NCBI RefSeq assembly: GCF_022288725.1
Contig: NZ_JAKNTA010000001.1
Span: 1,012,221 to 1,076,220, forward strand
Reading direction: 5' to 3'
Length of the DNA: 64,000 nt
Source: Kitasatospora sp. A2-31
Lineage (GTDB): Bacteria > Actinomycetota > Actinomycetes > Streptomycetales > Streptomycetaceae
Part shown: positions 21,618-32,200 of the stretch, in pieces
Layout of the letters: every line of letters begins with the position of its first letter
Numbering within the stretch: position 1 is the stretch's first letter
Position numbers and translations under genes: made by a program
The notes under the pieces: model-generated
Database searches by the model: none
What the model saw: only the letters and a program-made list of their open reading frames with translations
What the model was told of the DNA's origin: nothing

Positions 21618-23285
21618 TCAGGCGTTCTGCTGCTGCGTCGCGCTCTTCGAGTTCAGCGCCGGACCGGCCGGGACGAGGTTCGACCACTGCACCGGCACCG
21701 GCGCCGGCTGCAGACCCTGGTAGCCGAGCCTGGCCTGGTTGCCGCCGACCTCCTCCGGCTGCTGCGGCGCGGCCGGATCGGTGGGCTGGGCCGACGGGGT
21801 CTTCGCCACCGCGCTCGGGCTCGGCCGGCCCGGGGCGGCGGTCGGGGCGCCGCCCTTGCCGCCGGTGCTGTTGGCCGGGACGGCGTAGCGCAGGCCAGTC
21901 TCGGTGATCAGGTAGTCACTGCCGGAGCCGTCCGCGCCGTTGTCCAGCGCGCGGTAGTAGAGCCCGTGACCCGGCGTCACATGTGCGGAGACGGCGCCGC
22001 TGCTGTACTTCACCGGGTAGTCCGGTCCGGCCCAGACGCTGCGGCGCGGCGTCCGGCCGTCCTCCGCCACCCCGTCGAAGGTGCTGCAGACCACCGTCCT
22101 GGCGTCCTTCGGGGCCTGCCAGTTGTTGGCCGGCGCGCCGGGCCTGGTCGGCCAGTCCCCGGCGCCCTCGCCCATCAGCAGGGCGTCGCTCTTGAAGGCG
22201 GCGTGGTCGGCCGGCGTCATCTCGGTGACCCGCGGGGTCTTGTCCGCGTCCTGGTTGTAGAGCGGCTGCAACAGCGGGTTCTGCCGGATCAGTTCGGCCT
22301 GGAAGGGGGTGATCTGGAGCAGCCTGTCCTTGCCCACCACGTAGTAGCGCTCGCCGAACTTCACCAGTCGGCCGACCTTGCGGTCCTCCGGCTTCTGCAG
22401 CGTCACCGACGAGTTGGCGCCCAGCCCGTCGATCTTCGGGAAGACGATGTCGCTGCCGGGCACCAGGGTGTCCAGCCAGTCCTTCTTCACCCGCTGCGGG
22501 GCGGCCATCGACCCGAAGATCGCGCCCATCAGCTGCGTCCGGGTGCTGTCCGGGTCGTTCTCGGCACCGATGGCGTGCTTGCGGCCCTTGGCGTCGACCA
22601 GGAAGAGCTTCAACTTGGCCTGGGGGGCCGGCGCCTGGCCCGCGCCCGGCTGGACGGACACCTGCTGCTCGTCCACCTGCTGCACCAGCAGCGCCTGGTC
22701 GACGTCGAGCACCCGGTCCTTGGCCTCCAGCGCCTTGGCGTCGGCGCCTCCGGCCACGAACACGGCCTGGTTGACGGTCTCCTGGCGGTCGTCCGAGCCC
22801 GGGCGGTCGCAGACCGACCACTTCATCGGCTTGCTGACGTTCTCCTTGGTCGGCAGCTTGTCCGGCGCGTACGGGATGCCGATCGTCGGACCGTGGTTGG
22901 GGTAGCGGTCGAGCACGTCGTCCGCGACCACCACCACCTTGGCGTCCGCCGGCAGCACCAGCCGCGCCGAGGCCATGTTGAGCACCTGGTGCAGCCGCTT
23001 GGTCTTGCCGTCCGGATCCGGCAGCACCACGTACCGGGTGGTGCTCTGCTTGCCCTGGATGATGTTCTTGCCGTTGTCCCAGCCCACCGGGGCGCTCGGC
23101 TTGAACACCCCCCAGACCCCGAACCCGCCGACCACCAGCGCCCCCGCGACGACACTCGGCAGGACCGCCTTGAGCGGCCGCGGCGCGTCCTCGTCGCTCC
23201 CCCCGCCACCGGGCAGCAGGAAGGCCCCGACCGTGCGCTTGCGGGCGAAGGTGTAGGCGTTCAGCTCGTCGCGGCGCGATGCCAT
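21618..23285 (-). CDS. eccB: Type VII secretion protein EccB
   Basis: 555 residues. It has the conserved EccB start MASRRDELNAYTFARKRTVGAF, one membrane segment at about 40-66, and a large extracytoplasmic domain with the expected paired Cys (for example SVCDRPG and VVCSTFDG). The C-terminal tail is rich in Pro/Ala/Gln. EccB is part of the ESX membrane core, with most of its mass outside the membrane. The ATG has GGGGAG about 9 nt upstream; the longer open frame upstream is not coding. It is divergent from eccE across 169 nt. Confidence 0.96.
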   Translation of the reverse strand: MASRRDELNAYTFARKRTVGAFLLPGGGGSDEDAPRPLKAVLPSVVAGALVVGGFGVWGVFKPSAPVGWDNGKNIIQGKQSTTRYVVLPDPDGKTKRLHQVLNMASARLVLPADAKVVVVADDVLDRYPNHGPTIGIPYAPDKLPTKENVSKPMKWSVCDRPGSDDRQETVNQAVFVAGGADAKALEAKDRVLDVDQALLVQQVDEQQVSVQPGAGQAPAPQAKLKLFLVDAKGRKHAIGAENDPDSTRTQLMGAIFGSMAAPQRVKKDWLDTLVPGSDIVFPKIDGLGANSSVTLQKPEDRKVGRLVKFGERYYVVGKDRLLQITPFQAELIRQNPLLQPLYNQDADKTPRVTEMTPADHAAFKSDALLMGEGAGDWPTRPGAPANNWQAPKDARTVVCSTFDGVAEDGRTPRRSVWAGPDYPVKYSSGAVSAHVTPGHGLYYRALDNGADGSGSDYLITETGLRYAVPANSTGGKGGAPTAAPGRPSPSAVAKTPSAQPTDPAAPQQPEEVGGNQARLGYQGLQPAPVPVQWSNLVPAGPALNSKSATQQQNA

Positions 23286-23454
23286 GCTTGTCGTCTCCCC
23301 TGTCTGACCGACACTCCCCGTGGTCCGCACCCGCCCGGCGAGCGTGAGCTCGAACCCTCTACGATGCGGCAGCAGACGGTGAGTACGGTACGGGTACGGT
23401 TCGCGGACCGGCCAACCGGGCCGCGACAACTGATCAGGAAGGGCCACTCGGGGG

Positions 23455-24855
23455 ATGCCAAGCCAGACCGCTCCAGGGCGCCGCAGCACGGCACAGGGCA
23501 GGGGATCGCGCCGCTCCGGCCGAGGGGCGCAGCCCGACCCGGCCGCCGCCGCGACCCGGCCGGCACCCTCCGGCGGGCCCGGGGCCCCCGTGCAGGTCCG
23601 CGTCCACCCCCGCCCGGGGCTGCTCGGCGGGCGGCTGAGGCTCCAGCAACTCGTGCTGGTCGAGGTCGCGGTGGCGCTCGTGGCCGTCGGCTGGACCATC
23701 AGCAAGCCGGTGGCCGGCGCCTTCGGTGCGGTCGGGCTGGCCCTGGTCGTCCTCGCGGCGATCCCGGTGCGCGGCCGCACCATCCCGGAGCTGCTGCGGG
23801 TGCGCGGCGCCCTGAAGGCCCGTCGGAAGCAGGCCCGGACCAACGTCCCGCCGGTCGGCACCGACCCGGCGATCGCCCCCGCGCTGGAGCTGGAGCCGGC
23901 CCTGCGCACCTGCACCCACGCCACCGAGACCGACTTCGGCGGCCGCCCGATCCGCCGCGAGACCGGCATGGTCGGCGACGGCACCTTCCTCACCTCGGTG
24001 CTGCTCGTCCAGGCCAAGGACCAGCCGCTGCGCCCGGTGCGCACCGCGCTGCCGCTGCCGATGGACCTGGTCTGCTCGGCGCTGCGGGTGGACGACATCA
24101 CCCTGGAGTCGGTCCAGGTGGTCCAGCACACCCAGCCGGCCCCGGCCCCGCACCTGCCCGAGCAGTCGCTGGCCTCCCGCGCCTACCGGGAGCTGCCGGA
24201 CGGCACCGCGACGCCCGGACTGCGGCTGACCTGGGTGGCGCTCAAGCTCGACCCGGAGCGGGCCGCCACCGCCGTCCGCGCCCGCGGCGGCGGCGAGGAG
24301 GGCGCCCGCAAGGCCCTGCAGCGGGTCACCGACCAGCTCGCCGGGCGGCTCAACAGCGCCGGCTTCAACGCCACCGTGCTGGACGAGCGCGAGCTGATCG
24401 CCACGCTCGCCATCTCCACCTGCGCCAACCCGCTCGCCGTGGCCGGCCGCCAGGGCACCGGCAGCGGCGGCGGCAGCGGCCGGCGCACCCAGGAGAGCAA
24501 CCGCTTCTGGCGGATCGACGACCGCTGGCACAGCACCTACTGGGTCTCCCGGTGGCCGCAGCTCGGCCGCCCCGGCGGCTCCCCCGGCCGGATCTCCGCG
24601 CCCGACCTGGTCAACCTGGTCACCGGCTCGCCCGCGCTCGCCAGCACCTTCAGCCTGACCGCCGGTCACGGCACCGGCGGGTCGGTCGCGATCAGCGGCC
24701 ACGTCCGGGTGACCGGGCGCAGCGAGAGCGAGGTCGTCCAGATCGGCCGGCTCGTGGAGGCCCGGGCGCAGAGCGCCGGCATCGGCCTCGCCCGGCTCGA
24801 CCTGGAGCAGGCCCCCGGCGTGCTCGCCACCCTGCCCCTGGGAGGTGCTTCCTGA
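23455..24855 (+). CDS. eccE: Type VII secretion protein EccE
   Basis: 466 residues. A basic, low-complexity N-terminus (1-50) is followed by two membrane segments at about 68-102 (VLVEVAVALVAVGWTI and AVGLALVVLAAIPV) and a soluble domain typical of EccE, ending in a second repeat-like half. EccE is the peripheral subunit of the ESX membrane complex. The stop overlaps the next gene's start (TGATG), so the two are translationally coupled. Confidence 0.92.
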   Translation: MPSQTAPGRRSTAQGRGSRRSGRGAQPDPAAAATRPAPSGGPGAPVQVRVHPRPGLLGGRLRLQQLVLVEVAVALVAVGWTISKPVAGAFGAVGLALVVLAAIPVRGRTIPELLRVRGALKARRKQARTNVPPVGTDPAIAPALELEPALRTCTHATETDFGGRPIRRETGMVGDGTFLTSVLLVQAKDQPLRPVRTALPLPMDLVCSALRVDDITLESVQVVQHTQPAPAPHLPEQSLASRAYRELPDGTATPGLRLTWVALKLDPERAATAVRARGGGEEGARKALQRVTDQLAGRLNSAGFNATVLDERELIATLAISTCANPLAVAGRQGTGSGGGSGRRTQESNRFWRIDDRWHSTYWVSRWPQLGRPGGSPGRISAPDLVNLVTGSPALASTFSLTAGHGTGGSVAISGHVRVTGRSESEVVQIGRLVEARAQSAGIGLARLDLEQAPGVLATLPLGGAS

Positions 24856-25625
24856 TGGCGTACCAGACCTATCCCACGCCCGGTCCGCAGCCCGGCTCCG
24901 CCGAGCAGTCCCGCGTCCGGCCCCGCATCCTGCCCGGTTTCGGGCTGCGCGGCCCCCGGCGGGAGAAGCACGTGCTGACCGTCGAGGAGCTCGGCGCGCT
25001 CGCCCTCCCGGTCGGCGACGACGGGGTGCTGATCGGCGAGGACGTGCAGCAGCAGCCGGCCGTGCTCGGCCTGTTCCGGCCCAGCGCCTACGACCTGGTG
25101 CTGGTTGGCGGGGTCTGGACGGCCCAGGTGATCGCCCTGCGGGCGGCCGCCACCGGAGCCCGGATCGCGGTCGAGACCGCCCGCGGCCAGCTCTGGGGCC
25201 CGATGGCGCAGGCGGCGGGCGGCGGGCAGCCGTGCGTGACCGTCCACCAGGTCGGCCGGCTCGGCCCGCAGGGCGCCTCGGTGAACTCGCCGGTGCTGGT
25301 GGTCCGCGACCTCGGTGCGCGCCCGCCGCGCAGCCGGCTCTCGGCCGCGCCCTGGCAGACCACCCTGACCCTGCTGCCCTACCTGGGTCCGAACGCGTCC
25401 CGGGTGCTGAACGCCGCCGACCTGGTCGGGTTGCAGCGCATCTCTCCGCAGGAGGCCGAGCTGGTCGGCCGGGTGCTCTCGCTCGGCCCGCAGGACGTCG
25501 CCGCGCTGCCCACCCTCGGCGACGACATGACGCTGTGGACCACCCGGATGCGCCGCCAGTACGTGCGGACCATTCCCGGACAGGCCGAGCAGCAGGTCCT
25601 GGGCGGTCCGCGCCGGATGGACTGA
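24855..25625 (+). CDS. ESX-linked protein of unknown function
   Basis: 256 residues, no membrane segment and no recognisable catalytic motif. It begins MAYQTYPTPGPQPG and contains a Rossmann-like stretch (YDLVLVGGVWTAQVIALRAAATGARIAVET) near residues 79-108. The ATG overlaps the eccE stop by one base, with GGAGGT upstream. This coupling to eccE and the EspI-like gene that follows suggest a role with the ESX machinery. It is conserved in position in Streptomyces ESX loci as far as I recall; the function is unknown. Confidence 0.88.
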   Translation: MAYQTYPTPGPQPGSAEQSRVRPRILPGFGLRGPRREKHVLTVEELGALALPVGDDGVLIGEDVQQQPAVLGLFRPSAYDLVLVGGVWTAQVIALRAAATGARIAVETARGQLWGPMAQAAGGGQPCVTVHQVGRLGPQGASVNSPVLVVRDLGARPPRSRLSAAPWQTTLTLLPYLGPNASRVLNAADLVGLQRISPQEAELVGRVLSLGPQDVAALPTLGDDMTLWTTRMRRQYVRTIPGQAEQQVLGGPRRMD

Positions 25626-25764
25626 CCCCGTGCGCCCCCGGCGCCTCCCGGCCGTTCCGCGGGTGAGATGCGACTCCGCCTTCATCGAGGGGTGGCGCAC
25701 GGCCTAGTCTTTGATGCGGCAACGGCACCGCTACCAAGCGGCGGCGAACACGAGGGAGCCCTAG

Positions 25765-28188
25765 GTGAGCAGCGATCGGGACGGCGTCTACGTCGGCGAC
25801 AACGCGGCGGAGGACGACGACGACTGGTCCGACGCGCCCGACTACACTCCCCCGTCCTGGTACGTGCAGTCGGAGCCCGCGGGCGGGCCGGCGGCTGCGC
25901 CCGCGGCCCCCGGGCCGGGGCAGGGGCCGGCGGCGCCGACAGCGGCTCCGGGCGCGGGGGCGCCGGGTGCTCCCGGTGTTCCGGGTGCGGGTGTGCCGGG
26001 GGTTCCGGGCGCGGGGGCGCCTGCGGCCGTTCCGGCGCCCGCGCCGGTGCCGACGCCTGCGCCCGCGCCCGTTCAGGCGGCTCAGGCGGCCCAGGCGGCC
26101 GGGGCCGCATCCGTACCTGCACCTGCGCCCGCGCCCGCGCCCGCGCCGACCGTCGTGGGCGGGCCGCCGGTCGCCCAGCCGGTCCCGGCTCCGGCTCCGG
26201 CGCCGGCGCCTGCCGGCGGGCCGGCCCAGCCGCCCGTACCGACGCCCGATCAGGCCGCCGCCGCAACCGCCCCGGCAGCGCCCGAGCCGGCGGCGACCGG
26301 CGTGCCCGCGGGAGCCGTCCCCGTCCCGGCCGCCCCCGTCGAGCCGCAGGCCGGCGCGTACACCGCGCCCGCCGAGGCGGTCGCCCCCGCCCCGGTGCCC
26401 GTGGTGGAGCAGCAGCCCGCCGCCGTCGCCCAGCCCTGGCCGGCGACCGACCCGGCGCAGCAGCAGCCCGTCCCGCAGGCGGCACAGCCGCACCCGTACG
26501 CGGACCCGCAGCAGGTCGTCCCGGCCCAGCCGCAGCCGTACGCCGAGCCCCACCCGTACGCCCAGCCGGTCCCGCCCGGGCAGCCGGTGCAGCCGCAGGA
26601 CCCGCAGGCGGCCGCCGGCTGGCCCGTCGCCCAGCCGGCGCCGGGCCAGCCGGTCCCCGCCCCGCAGCCGGTGCCCCAGCCGGCCGCACCGGTCGACCCG
26701 CGCCAGGCCGGCTGGCCGCAGCCCGCCGCCCACCAGCAGCAGCCCGCCCAGCAGGCTCCGCAGGCGTGGCCGCAGCAGACCGGCGCGCCGCAGGCCCCCG
26801 CGGCCTTCCAGCAGGCCGCCTCCCCGCAGCCGACCGCGCACGGCGCACCGCTCGGCTACACGGCGGCCGTCGAGCTGTCCTCGGACCGCCTGCTGCGCAG
26901 CCAGCCGAAGCAGCAGCGCCAGCAGCCCCGGTTCCAGTTCGGCGGCAAGGCCGCGGCGGCCGAGAAGTCCCGCAAGCTGGAGATCATCCGCACCCCGGTG
27001 CTGAGCTGCTACCGGATCGCGGTGATCAGCCTCAAGGGCGGCGTCGGCAAGACCACGACCACCACCGCGCTCGGCGCGACCCTGGCCAGCGAGCGCCAGG
27101 ACAAGGTGATCGCGATCGACGCCAACCCGGACGCAGGCACCCTGGGCCGCCGGGTCAAGCGCCAGACCGGCGCGACCATCCGCGACCTGGTGACGGCCAT
27201 CCCGCACCTGCGCAGCTACATGGACATCCGTCAGTTCACCTCGCAGGACCTGCACTCCGGCCTGGAGATCCTGGCCAACGACGTCGACCCGGCCGTCTCG
27301 ACCACCTTCAACGACTCGGACTACCGCCAGGTCATCGACGTGCTGGGCCGCCAGTATCCGATCATCCTGACCGACTCCGGCACCGGCCTGCTGTACAGCG
27401 CGATGCGCGGGGTGCTCGACCTCGCCGACCAGCTGATCATCGTCTCCACGCCGAGCGTGGACGGCGCCTCCTCCGCCTCCACCACGCTGGACTGGCTCTC
27501 CGCGCACGGCTACGCGGACCTGGTGCAGCGCAGCATCACGGTGGTCTCGGGGGTCCGCGAGACCAGCAAGATGATCAAGGTCGAGGACATCGTCGCGCAC
27601 TTCCAGACCCGCTGCCGCGGCGTCGTCGTGGTGCCGTTCGACGAGTCCCTGGCGGCCGGCGCCGAGGTCAACCTCGACATGATGCGGCCCAAGGTCCGCG
27701 AGGCGTACTTCGACCTCGCCACCCTGGTCGGCGAGGACATCGTCCGCGCCCAGCAGGCGGCCCAGCAGACCGGCTGGCAGCAGCAGGCGCAGCAGCCGCC
27801 GCAGGCGGCCGCGCCGTACCCGTACGCCGAGCAGCAGCAGGCCGTCCCGGGCCAGCCGCAGCCCTACGCCGACCCGCAGCAGCCGGGCCACCCCCAGCAG
27901 CCGGGGCAGCCGCAGCCCTACCCGCAGCCCGGCCAGGGCGGCTACCCGGCCGGCCAGCCCGCGCCCGGCGCGCCGTGGGCCCCGCAGCCGGGGCAGACGC
28001 CGCCGCCCCCGCCCGGGTACGGCTATCCGCAGCCCGGCGCCCAGCCCGGACAGCCGGACTGGCAGCAGCCCCCGGCCCCGGCGGGGTACGGCTACCCGCA
28101 GCCGGGTCAGCCGCAGCCCGGCGCGCAGCCGCCCGCGGGGTACGGGTACCCGCACCCGCCCCAGCAGCCGCAGCAGCCCCAGCAGTAG
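25765..28188 (+). CDS. EspI-like ESX-associated ParA/MinD-family ATPase
   Basis: 807 residues. Residues about 1-385 are low-complexity Pro/Ala/Gln/Gly with an acidic start ([21 protein letters not shown]). A ParA/MinD ATPase follows, with deviant Walker [12 protein letters not shown] at about residue 423 and [11 protein letters not shown] after it. The last ~140 residues are Pro/Gln/Tyr-rich with repeats of GYGYPQPG. The layout matches mycobacterial EspI, a Pro-rich ESX-1 ATPase. The GTG start has GAGGGAG 8 nt upstream. It follows the eccE-coupled gene and ends in a bidirectional terminator. Confidence 0.9.
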   Translation: MSSDRDGVYVGDNAAEDDDDWSDAPDYTPPSWYVQSEPAGGPAAAPAAPGPGQGPAAPTAAPGAGAPGAPGVPGAGVPGVPGAGAPAAVPAPAPVPTPAPAPVQAAQAAQAAGAASVPAPAPAPAPAPTVVGGPPVAQPVPAPAPAPAPAGGPAQPPVPTPDQAAAATAPAAPEPAATGVPAGAVPVPAAPVEPQAGAYTAPAEAVAPAPVPVVEQQPAAVAQPWPATDPAQQQPVPQAAQPHPYADPQQVVPAQPQPYAEPHPYAQPVPPGQPVQPQDPQAAAGWPVAQPAPGQPVPAPQPVPQPAAPVDPRQAGWPQPAAHQQQPAQQAPQAWPQQTGAPQAPAAFQQAASPQPTAHGAPLGYTAAVELSSDRLLRSQPKQQRQQPRFQFGGKAAAAEKSRKLEIIRTPVLSCYRIAVISLKGGVGKTTTTTALGATLASERQDKVIAIDANPDAGTLGRRVKRQTGATIRDLVTAIPHLRSYMDIRQFTSQDLHSGLEILANDVDPAVSTTFNDSDYRQVIDVLGRQYPIILTDSGTGLLYSAMRGVLDLADQLIIVSTPSVDGASSASTTLDWLSAHGYADLVQRSITVVSGVRETSKMIKVEDIVAHFQTRCRGVVVVPFDESLAAGAEVNLDMMRPKVREAYFDLATLVGEDIVRAQQAAQQTGWQQQAQQPPQAAAPYPYAEQQQAVPGQPQPYADPQQPGHPQQPGQPQPYPQPGQGGYPAGQPAPGAPWAPQPGQTPPPPPGYGYPQPGAQPGQPDWQQPPAPAGYGYPQPGQPQPGAQPPAGYGYPHPPQQPQQPQQ

Positions 28189-28228
28189 GAGCGGCGGCGG
28201 GCCCGGACACCGGGCCCGGCACGCACGG

Positions 28229-28271
28229 GGGCCCGCCGGCCGTCTCGGTTCCGAGAACGGCCGGCGGGCCC
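28229..28271. terminator. Bidirectional terminator between ParA-like gene and ribF
   Basis: GGGCCCGCCGGCCGT plus CTCGG (28229-28248) pairs with 28251-28271 with a single bulged base and a 2-nt loop. It lies in the convergent gap, so it can serve both genes. Confidence 0.9.
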
Positions 28272-28285
28272 TCGTGGTGCGCGCG

Positions 28286-29230
28286 TCAGGCGGCGTCGGT
28301 CAGCTCACGGGCCTGCTTGACGTCGTCGGCCATCCGGTCCAGCAGCGCCTCGACGGAGTCGAACTTCTCCATCCCGCGCAGGTAGGCCAGGAAGTCGACG
28401 GCGACGTGCAGCCCGTAGAGGTCCAGGCCGACCCGGTCGATGGCGTAGGCCTCGACGGTCCGGGCGGTGCCGTCGAAGGTCGGGTTGGTGCCGACCGAGA
28501 TCGCCGCCGGCATGCGCTCGCCGTTCGCGGTGAGCCAGCCCGCGTAGACGCCGTCGGCCGGGATCGCGCTGTGCGGCACGGTCTCCACGTTGGCGGTCGG
28601 GTAGCCGAGTTCGCGGCCGCGCTGCGCCCCGCGCACCACGATGCCCTCCACCCGGTGCGGGCGGCCGAGCACCTCGCCGGCCCCGGCCACGTCGCCGGCC
28701 GCGACCAGCCGACGGGTCAGGGTGGAGGAGAACGGCTCGCCGTCGCCGGCCGCCCCGCGGACCTGCAGGTCGACCACCTCGACGCCGCAGTCGGCGGCCC
28801 GGCCCAGCTCGGTGAGCAGCGCGACGTCGCCGGCGGCCCGGTGCCCGAAGCGGAAGTTCGGGCCCTCGATGACCAGGCAAGCGTGCAGCGCGTCCACCAG
28901 GACCTGCCGGAAGAAGGTCTCCGGGGACTCCTGCGAGAACTCCGCGGTGAACGGCAGCACCAGCACGGCGTCCACCCCGAGCGCCGCGATCAGCTCGGCG
29001 CGGCGCGGCTGCGGGGCGAGCAGCGGCGGGTGGCTGCCCGGGCGGACGACCTCGCTCGGGTGCGGGTCGAAGGTCACGACGACCGAGCGGACACCGAGTT
29101 CCCGGGCGCGCTCGACCACCCGGTTGATGATCAGCTGGTGTCCGCGGTGCACACCGTCGAACGAGCCGATGGTGACGACGCTGCGTCCCCAGTCACCGGG
29201 GATCTCCTCCAGGCCACGCCAGCGCTGCAC
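28286..29230 (-). CDS. ribF: Bifunctional riboflavin kinase/FAD synthetase
   Basis: 314 residues, normal length. It phosphorylates riboflavin to FMN and adenylates FMN to FAD. The FAD synthetase motif IGSFDGVHRGHQ is at residues 22-33. The C-terminal riboflavin kinase domain shows RGRELGYPTANV and YGLHVAVDFLAYLRGMEKFD. The GTG start has AAGGAG about 9 nt upstream. Next to truB-rbfA it is in its usual place, but here the pseudo-protease/NTPase gene separates it from truB. FAD made here is the cofactor of ThyX in the same window. Confidence 0.97.
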   Translation of the reverse strand: MQRWRGLEEIPGDWGRSVVTIGSFDGVHRGHQLIINRVVERARELGVRSVVVTFDPHPSEVVRPGSHPPLLAPQPRRAELIAALGVDAVLVLPFTAEFSQESPETFFRQVLVDALHACLVIEGPNFRFGHRAAGDVALLTELGRAADCGVEVVDLQVRGAAGDGEPFSSTLTRRLVAAGDVAGAGEVLGRPHRVEGIVVRGAQRGRELGYPTANVETVPHSAIPADGVYAGWLTANGERMPAAISVGTNPTFDGTARTVEAYAIDRVGLDLYGLHVAVDFLAYLRGMEKFDSVEALLDRMADDVKQARELTDAA

Positions 29231-29296
29231 CCTGACCGCTCCTTGTTCCGTACGGCGCGTACCTTCTGTACGCTCAAACGCTCAAAACCCGAACCC

Positions 29297-32200
29297 CTAT
29301 AGCGTGCCATGCGCCTGCCCCTGGTTCGGCACCGGAAGGCGGGTTGCGCGCACCGCCGGGTGCCGGGCCCCGGACGCGAGCGGGCCGAGGGCCTCCACGG
29401 CGTCCTCGCGCCCGGCCCCGGCGCCCCGCTCCGCAGCCTCGGCGCCCCGCTCCGCCCCGCCCGCGCGACCGGCCTGCGCGGCCGCGTCCCGGGGATCCCA
29501 GCCGGCCGCGACCAGCTCCCGCATCCGCTCCAGCCGCGGTCCGTCGGGGCGGACCGGCCAGCCGTCCGGCCAGTCGGCCAGTAGCAGGGCGAACGCCGCC
29601 GAGCGGCCCGCGCAGCGCACCAGCAACCGGTCCGCGTCCGGCAGCCCGGCCGCCGCCCGGGCCAGCACCGTCCGGGCCCGGGCCGGCCGCTCGGCGGCGC
29701 AGTGCTCGGCCGAGCGCTCCACCAGGGCGGCCAGCACCTCCGGGTCGCCCTCGGTGGCGAGCACGGTGTCCAGCAGCTCGGCACGCAGGGCGTTGCCGTG
29801 GGCGTCGGCCACCGGCACCGCCAACACCTCGGCGAACGTCCGGCGGACGGCCGCCGCGCGGGCCGCCAGGGCGCTGCCGAGCAGCAGTCGCAGCTCGAGC
29901 CGGGCCGCCGGCCCCAGCGCGGCCCCGCCGGCCAGACGGCGGCCCAGGTAGTCGACGGCGACCGAGCCGGCCGCGGCCGGCCGTACCCGCAGCAGCCGGG
30001 CCGCCAGCTCCGCACCGCACCGGCCGCCCAGCGGCGAGCGGACGTCGGCCAGCACCCGCAGGGTCTCGGCGACCGGCGCCCCCGGCCGCCCCAGCCGGTC
30101 CGCGAGGGCTGCCAGCACCGGCTCCGGGTCGGTCTCCAGCGCCGGGGCCAGCGTCCGCGCGGTGAGGAAGGCGTCCGCGCCCCGCCGGTACGCGGCCAGC
30201 GCCGCGGGCAGGTGGGCCGCCCTGGTCTCCCGGTCGGCGACCAGCAGCGCCAGCGCGGCTCCGTGCAGGCCCGGCTCCTCGTCCCGGGCGAGCAGGGTGC
30301 GCGCGGTGTGGCGCAGCAGCTCCGCAGCCGCGCCGCGGGCGTAGGGGGCGGCGCGCAGCGCGTGGACGGCGGCGGCGACGTGGCGCTCGGGGCGCCGGTC
30401 GTGGCTCCAGCGGTCGACGGCCCGGCAGAGCGCGGACGGCTCCGCGGCGGCGAGGACGGTGAGCAGGGCGTCCGCCCGGGGGTGCGCCGCGTCGGCCAGC
30501 GCCTCGGTCAACTCGTCCAGGGCCAGGGCCCGGTGGGCGTAGAGCAGGTCGTGGGCGAGGTCGGCGACGGTGGTGCCGGGGCGGCCGGGCAGACCGCGCG
30601 GGTCCTCGAACCAGCCGCAGAGCAGCGGGACGGCGCCGGCCGGATCGGCCCGCAGCCGCGCGGCGACGGCGGCGAGGAAGGGCCGCCCCGGCCCGTCGGC
30701 GGTCACCAGGCGGCGCAGCAGCTCCAGTTCGCGCGCGGCGGGCAGCCCGAGGCCGGTCCAGAAGGCGGCGTCGAACCGGCCGAGGCCGTCCGCCGGGAGT
30801 CGCTCGAACCCGCCCGCGGCCGGGGCGACTTCGGCGATACGGGCGGCCAACTGGTCCAGCAGCGCGCGGTGTTCGGTGAGGTCCGGGGTGACTTTCAGCC
30901 CGGCGGCCAGCAACCGGCCCGCCCACCAGGCGGGTTCGCTGCCGGGCGGGCGCAGGTCCAGGGCGCGCCAGAGCCGGTGCAGCCACGGATCCAGCGCGGC
31001 GGCGCCCCAGGCCCCGGCCAGCTGCCCCAGGGCGGCGGCCACCGGGCCGACCCGGTACCGCGGGACGGCCCGGGCCCGCCGCCCCCGGCCCCCGCCCGGA
31101 CCGTCCTCCCCCGCGCGGTCCGCCCCGGCCGGGCGGGTGTCCTCGGCCTCGCCGAGCAGCAGCCGCAGTGCGCCGTCGAGGTCCAGGTGGAGGCCCTGCA
31201 GCCAGTCCGCGAACTCTCCGTGCGCCAGCCGGTAGCCGGGCCCGGCCGGGGTGAACAGACCCTCCGCCAGCACGGCGGCCGCCCAGCCCCCGGCCACCGG
31301 GAACAACTCCTCGAAGGCCGCCCGGCTCAGCCCGCCCTCCTCCGCACCGAGCATCCGCCTGGCCGCCTCGTGCACCCGGCCGGCCACGGCCGCGGCCAGC
31401 CGCCGCACCCGACCGTGGGTGGGCCCGGCGGGGCGGCCCACGCCCCGCCGGTGGGCGCCCCGCCGGGGCCGGCCGTCGGCGGCGAGGCGCTGCGCCACCC
31501 GCAGGCAGCGCAGGTCCAGGTGGGCGGCGAACAGCTCGCTCCGGGACGGCGGCTCGCCGTGCAGCCCCTCCGCCCACAGCTCCCCGGCCAGCCGGACGGC
31601 CAGCGGGTGCCGGGCGTCCGGCGCCGCCGGCCACCCGGGCGGCAGCCCGTACCGGCGGCGGACCCGGTCCGCCGCATCGGCCGGCAGCGGACCGAGGCGG
31701 TGCACGGCGAGCGCCGGACGGCGCGCGGCTGCGGCCGCGCCGGCGGCGGTCGGCGCAGCGAGGTCGACGGCAGCGGTCCGGGCAGCGAGGTGGACGGCGG
31801 ACTGCGGGGCCGCGTCGTCCCCGTCCGGCGCCAGGGCCGCCCAGGCCTCCTCCCCGCAGGCCGTGACCAACCTCCCGCCGGCGGCCGCCAGCCACTCCCC
31901 CGCGGCCCGCAGCCAGGCCGCGTCCAGCGGAACAGGCGCCTCCTCGGGCCCGTCGAGCAGGACCAGCAGCGGCCGCCCCGCCGCCGCGCAGAGGGCGGCC
32001 ACCGCCTCCGGCCCGGGCGGCGGCTGGGTGGCCAGGTCCGCTGCGGCCGACTCCAGCGCGCGCCGCACCGCGCCGGCGAGCGAGACGTCCCCGGCGTCCA
32101 GGTCCGCGCCGCGCAGCCAGAGCGTGGGCAGCGGACGGTCGCCGCCGGCCCGGCGGGCGGCCAGGGCGGCCAGTTCGGTGCTCCGGCCCGAGCCCGGCGC

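Noticed and set aside
22500..24131. N-terminal extension of eccB to 837 codons
   Set aside because: The conserved EccB start at 23285 has a ribosome binding site, and the upstream frame overlaps eccE on the other strand.
23434..28155. 1573-codon open frame on the minus strand
   Set aside because: Antisense to eccE, the 256-residue gene and the ParA-like gene; low-complexity Arg/Leu composition.
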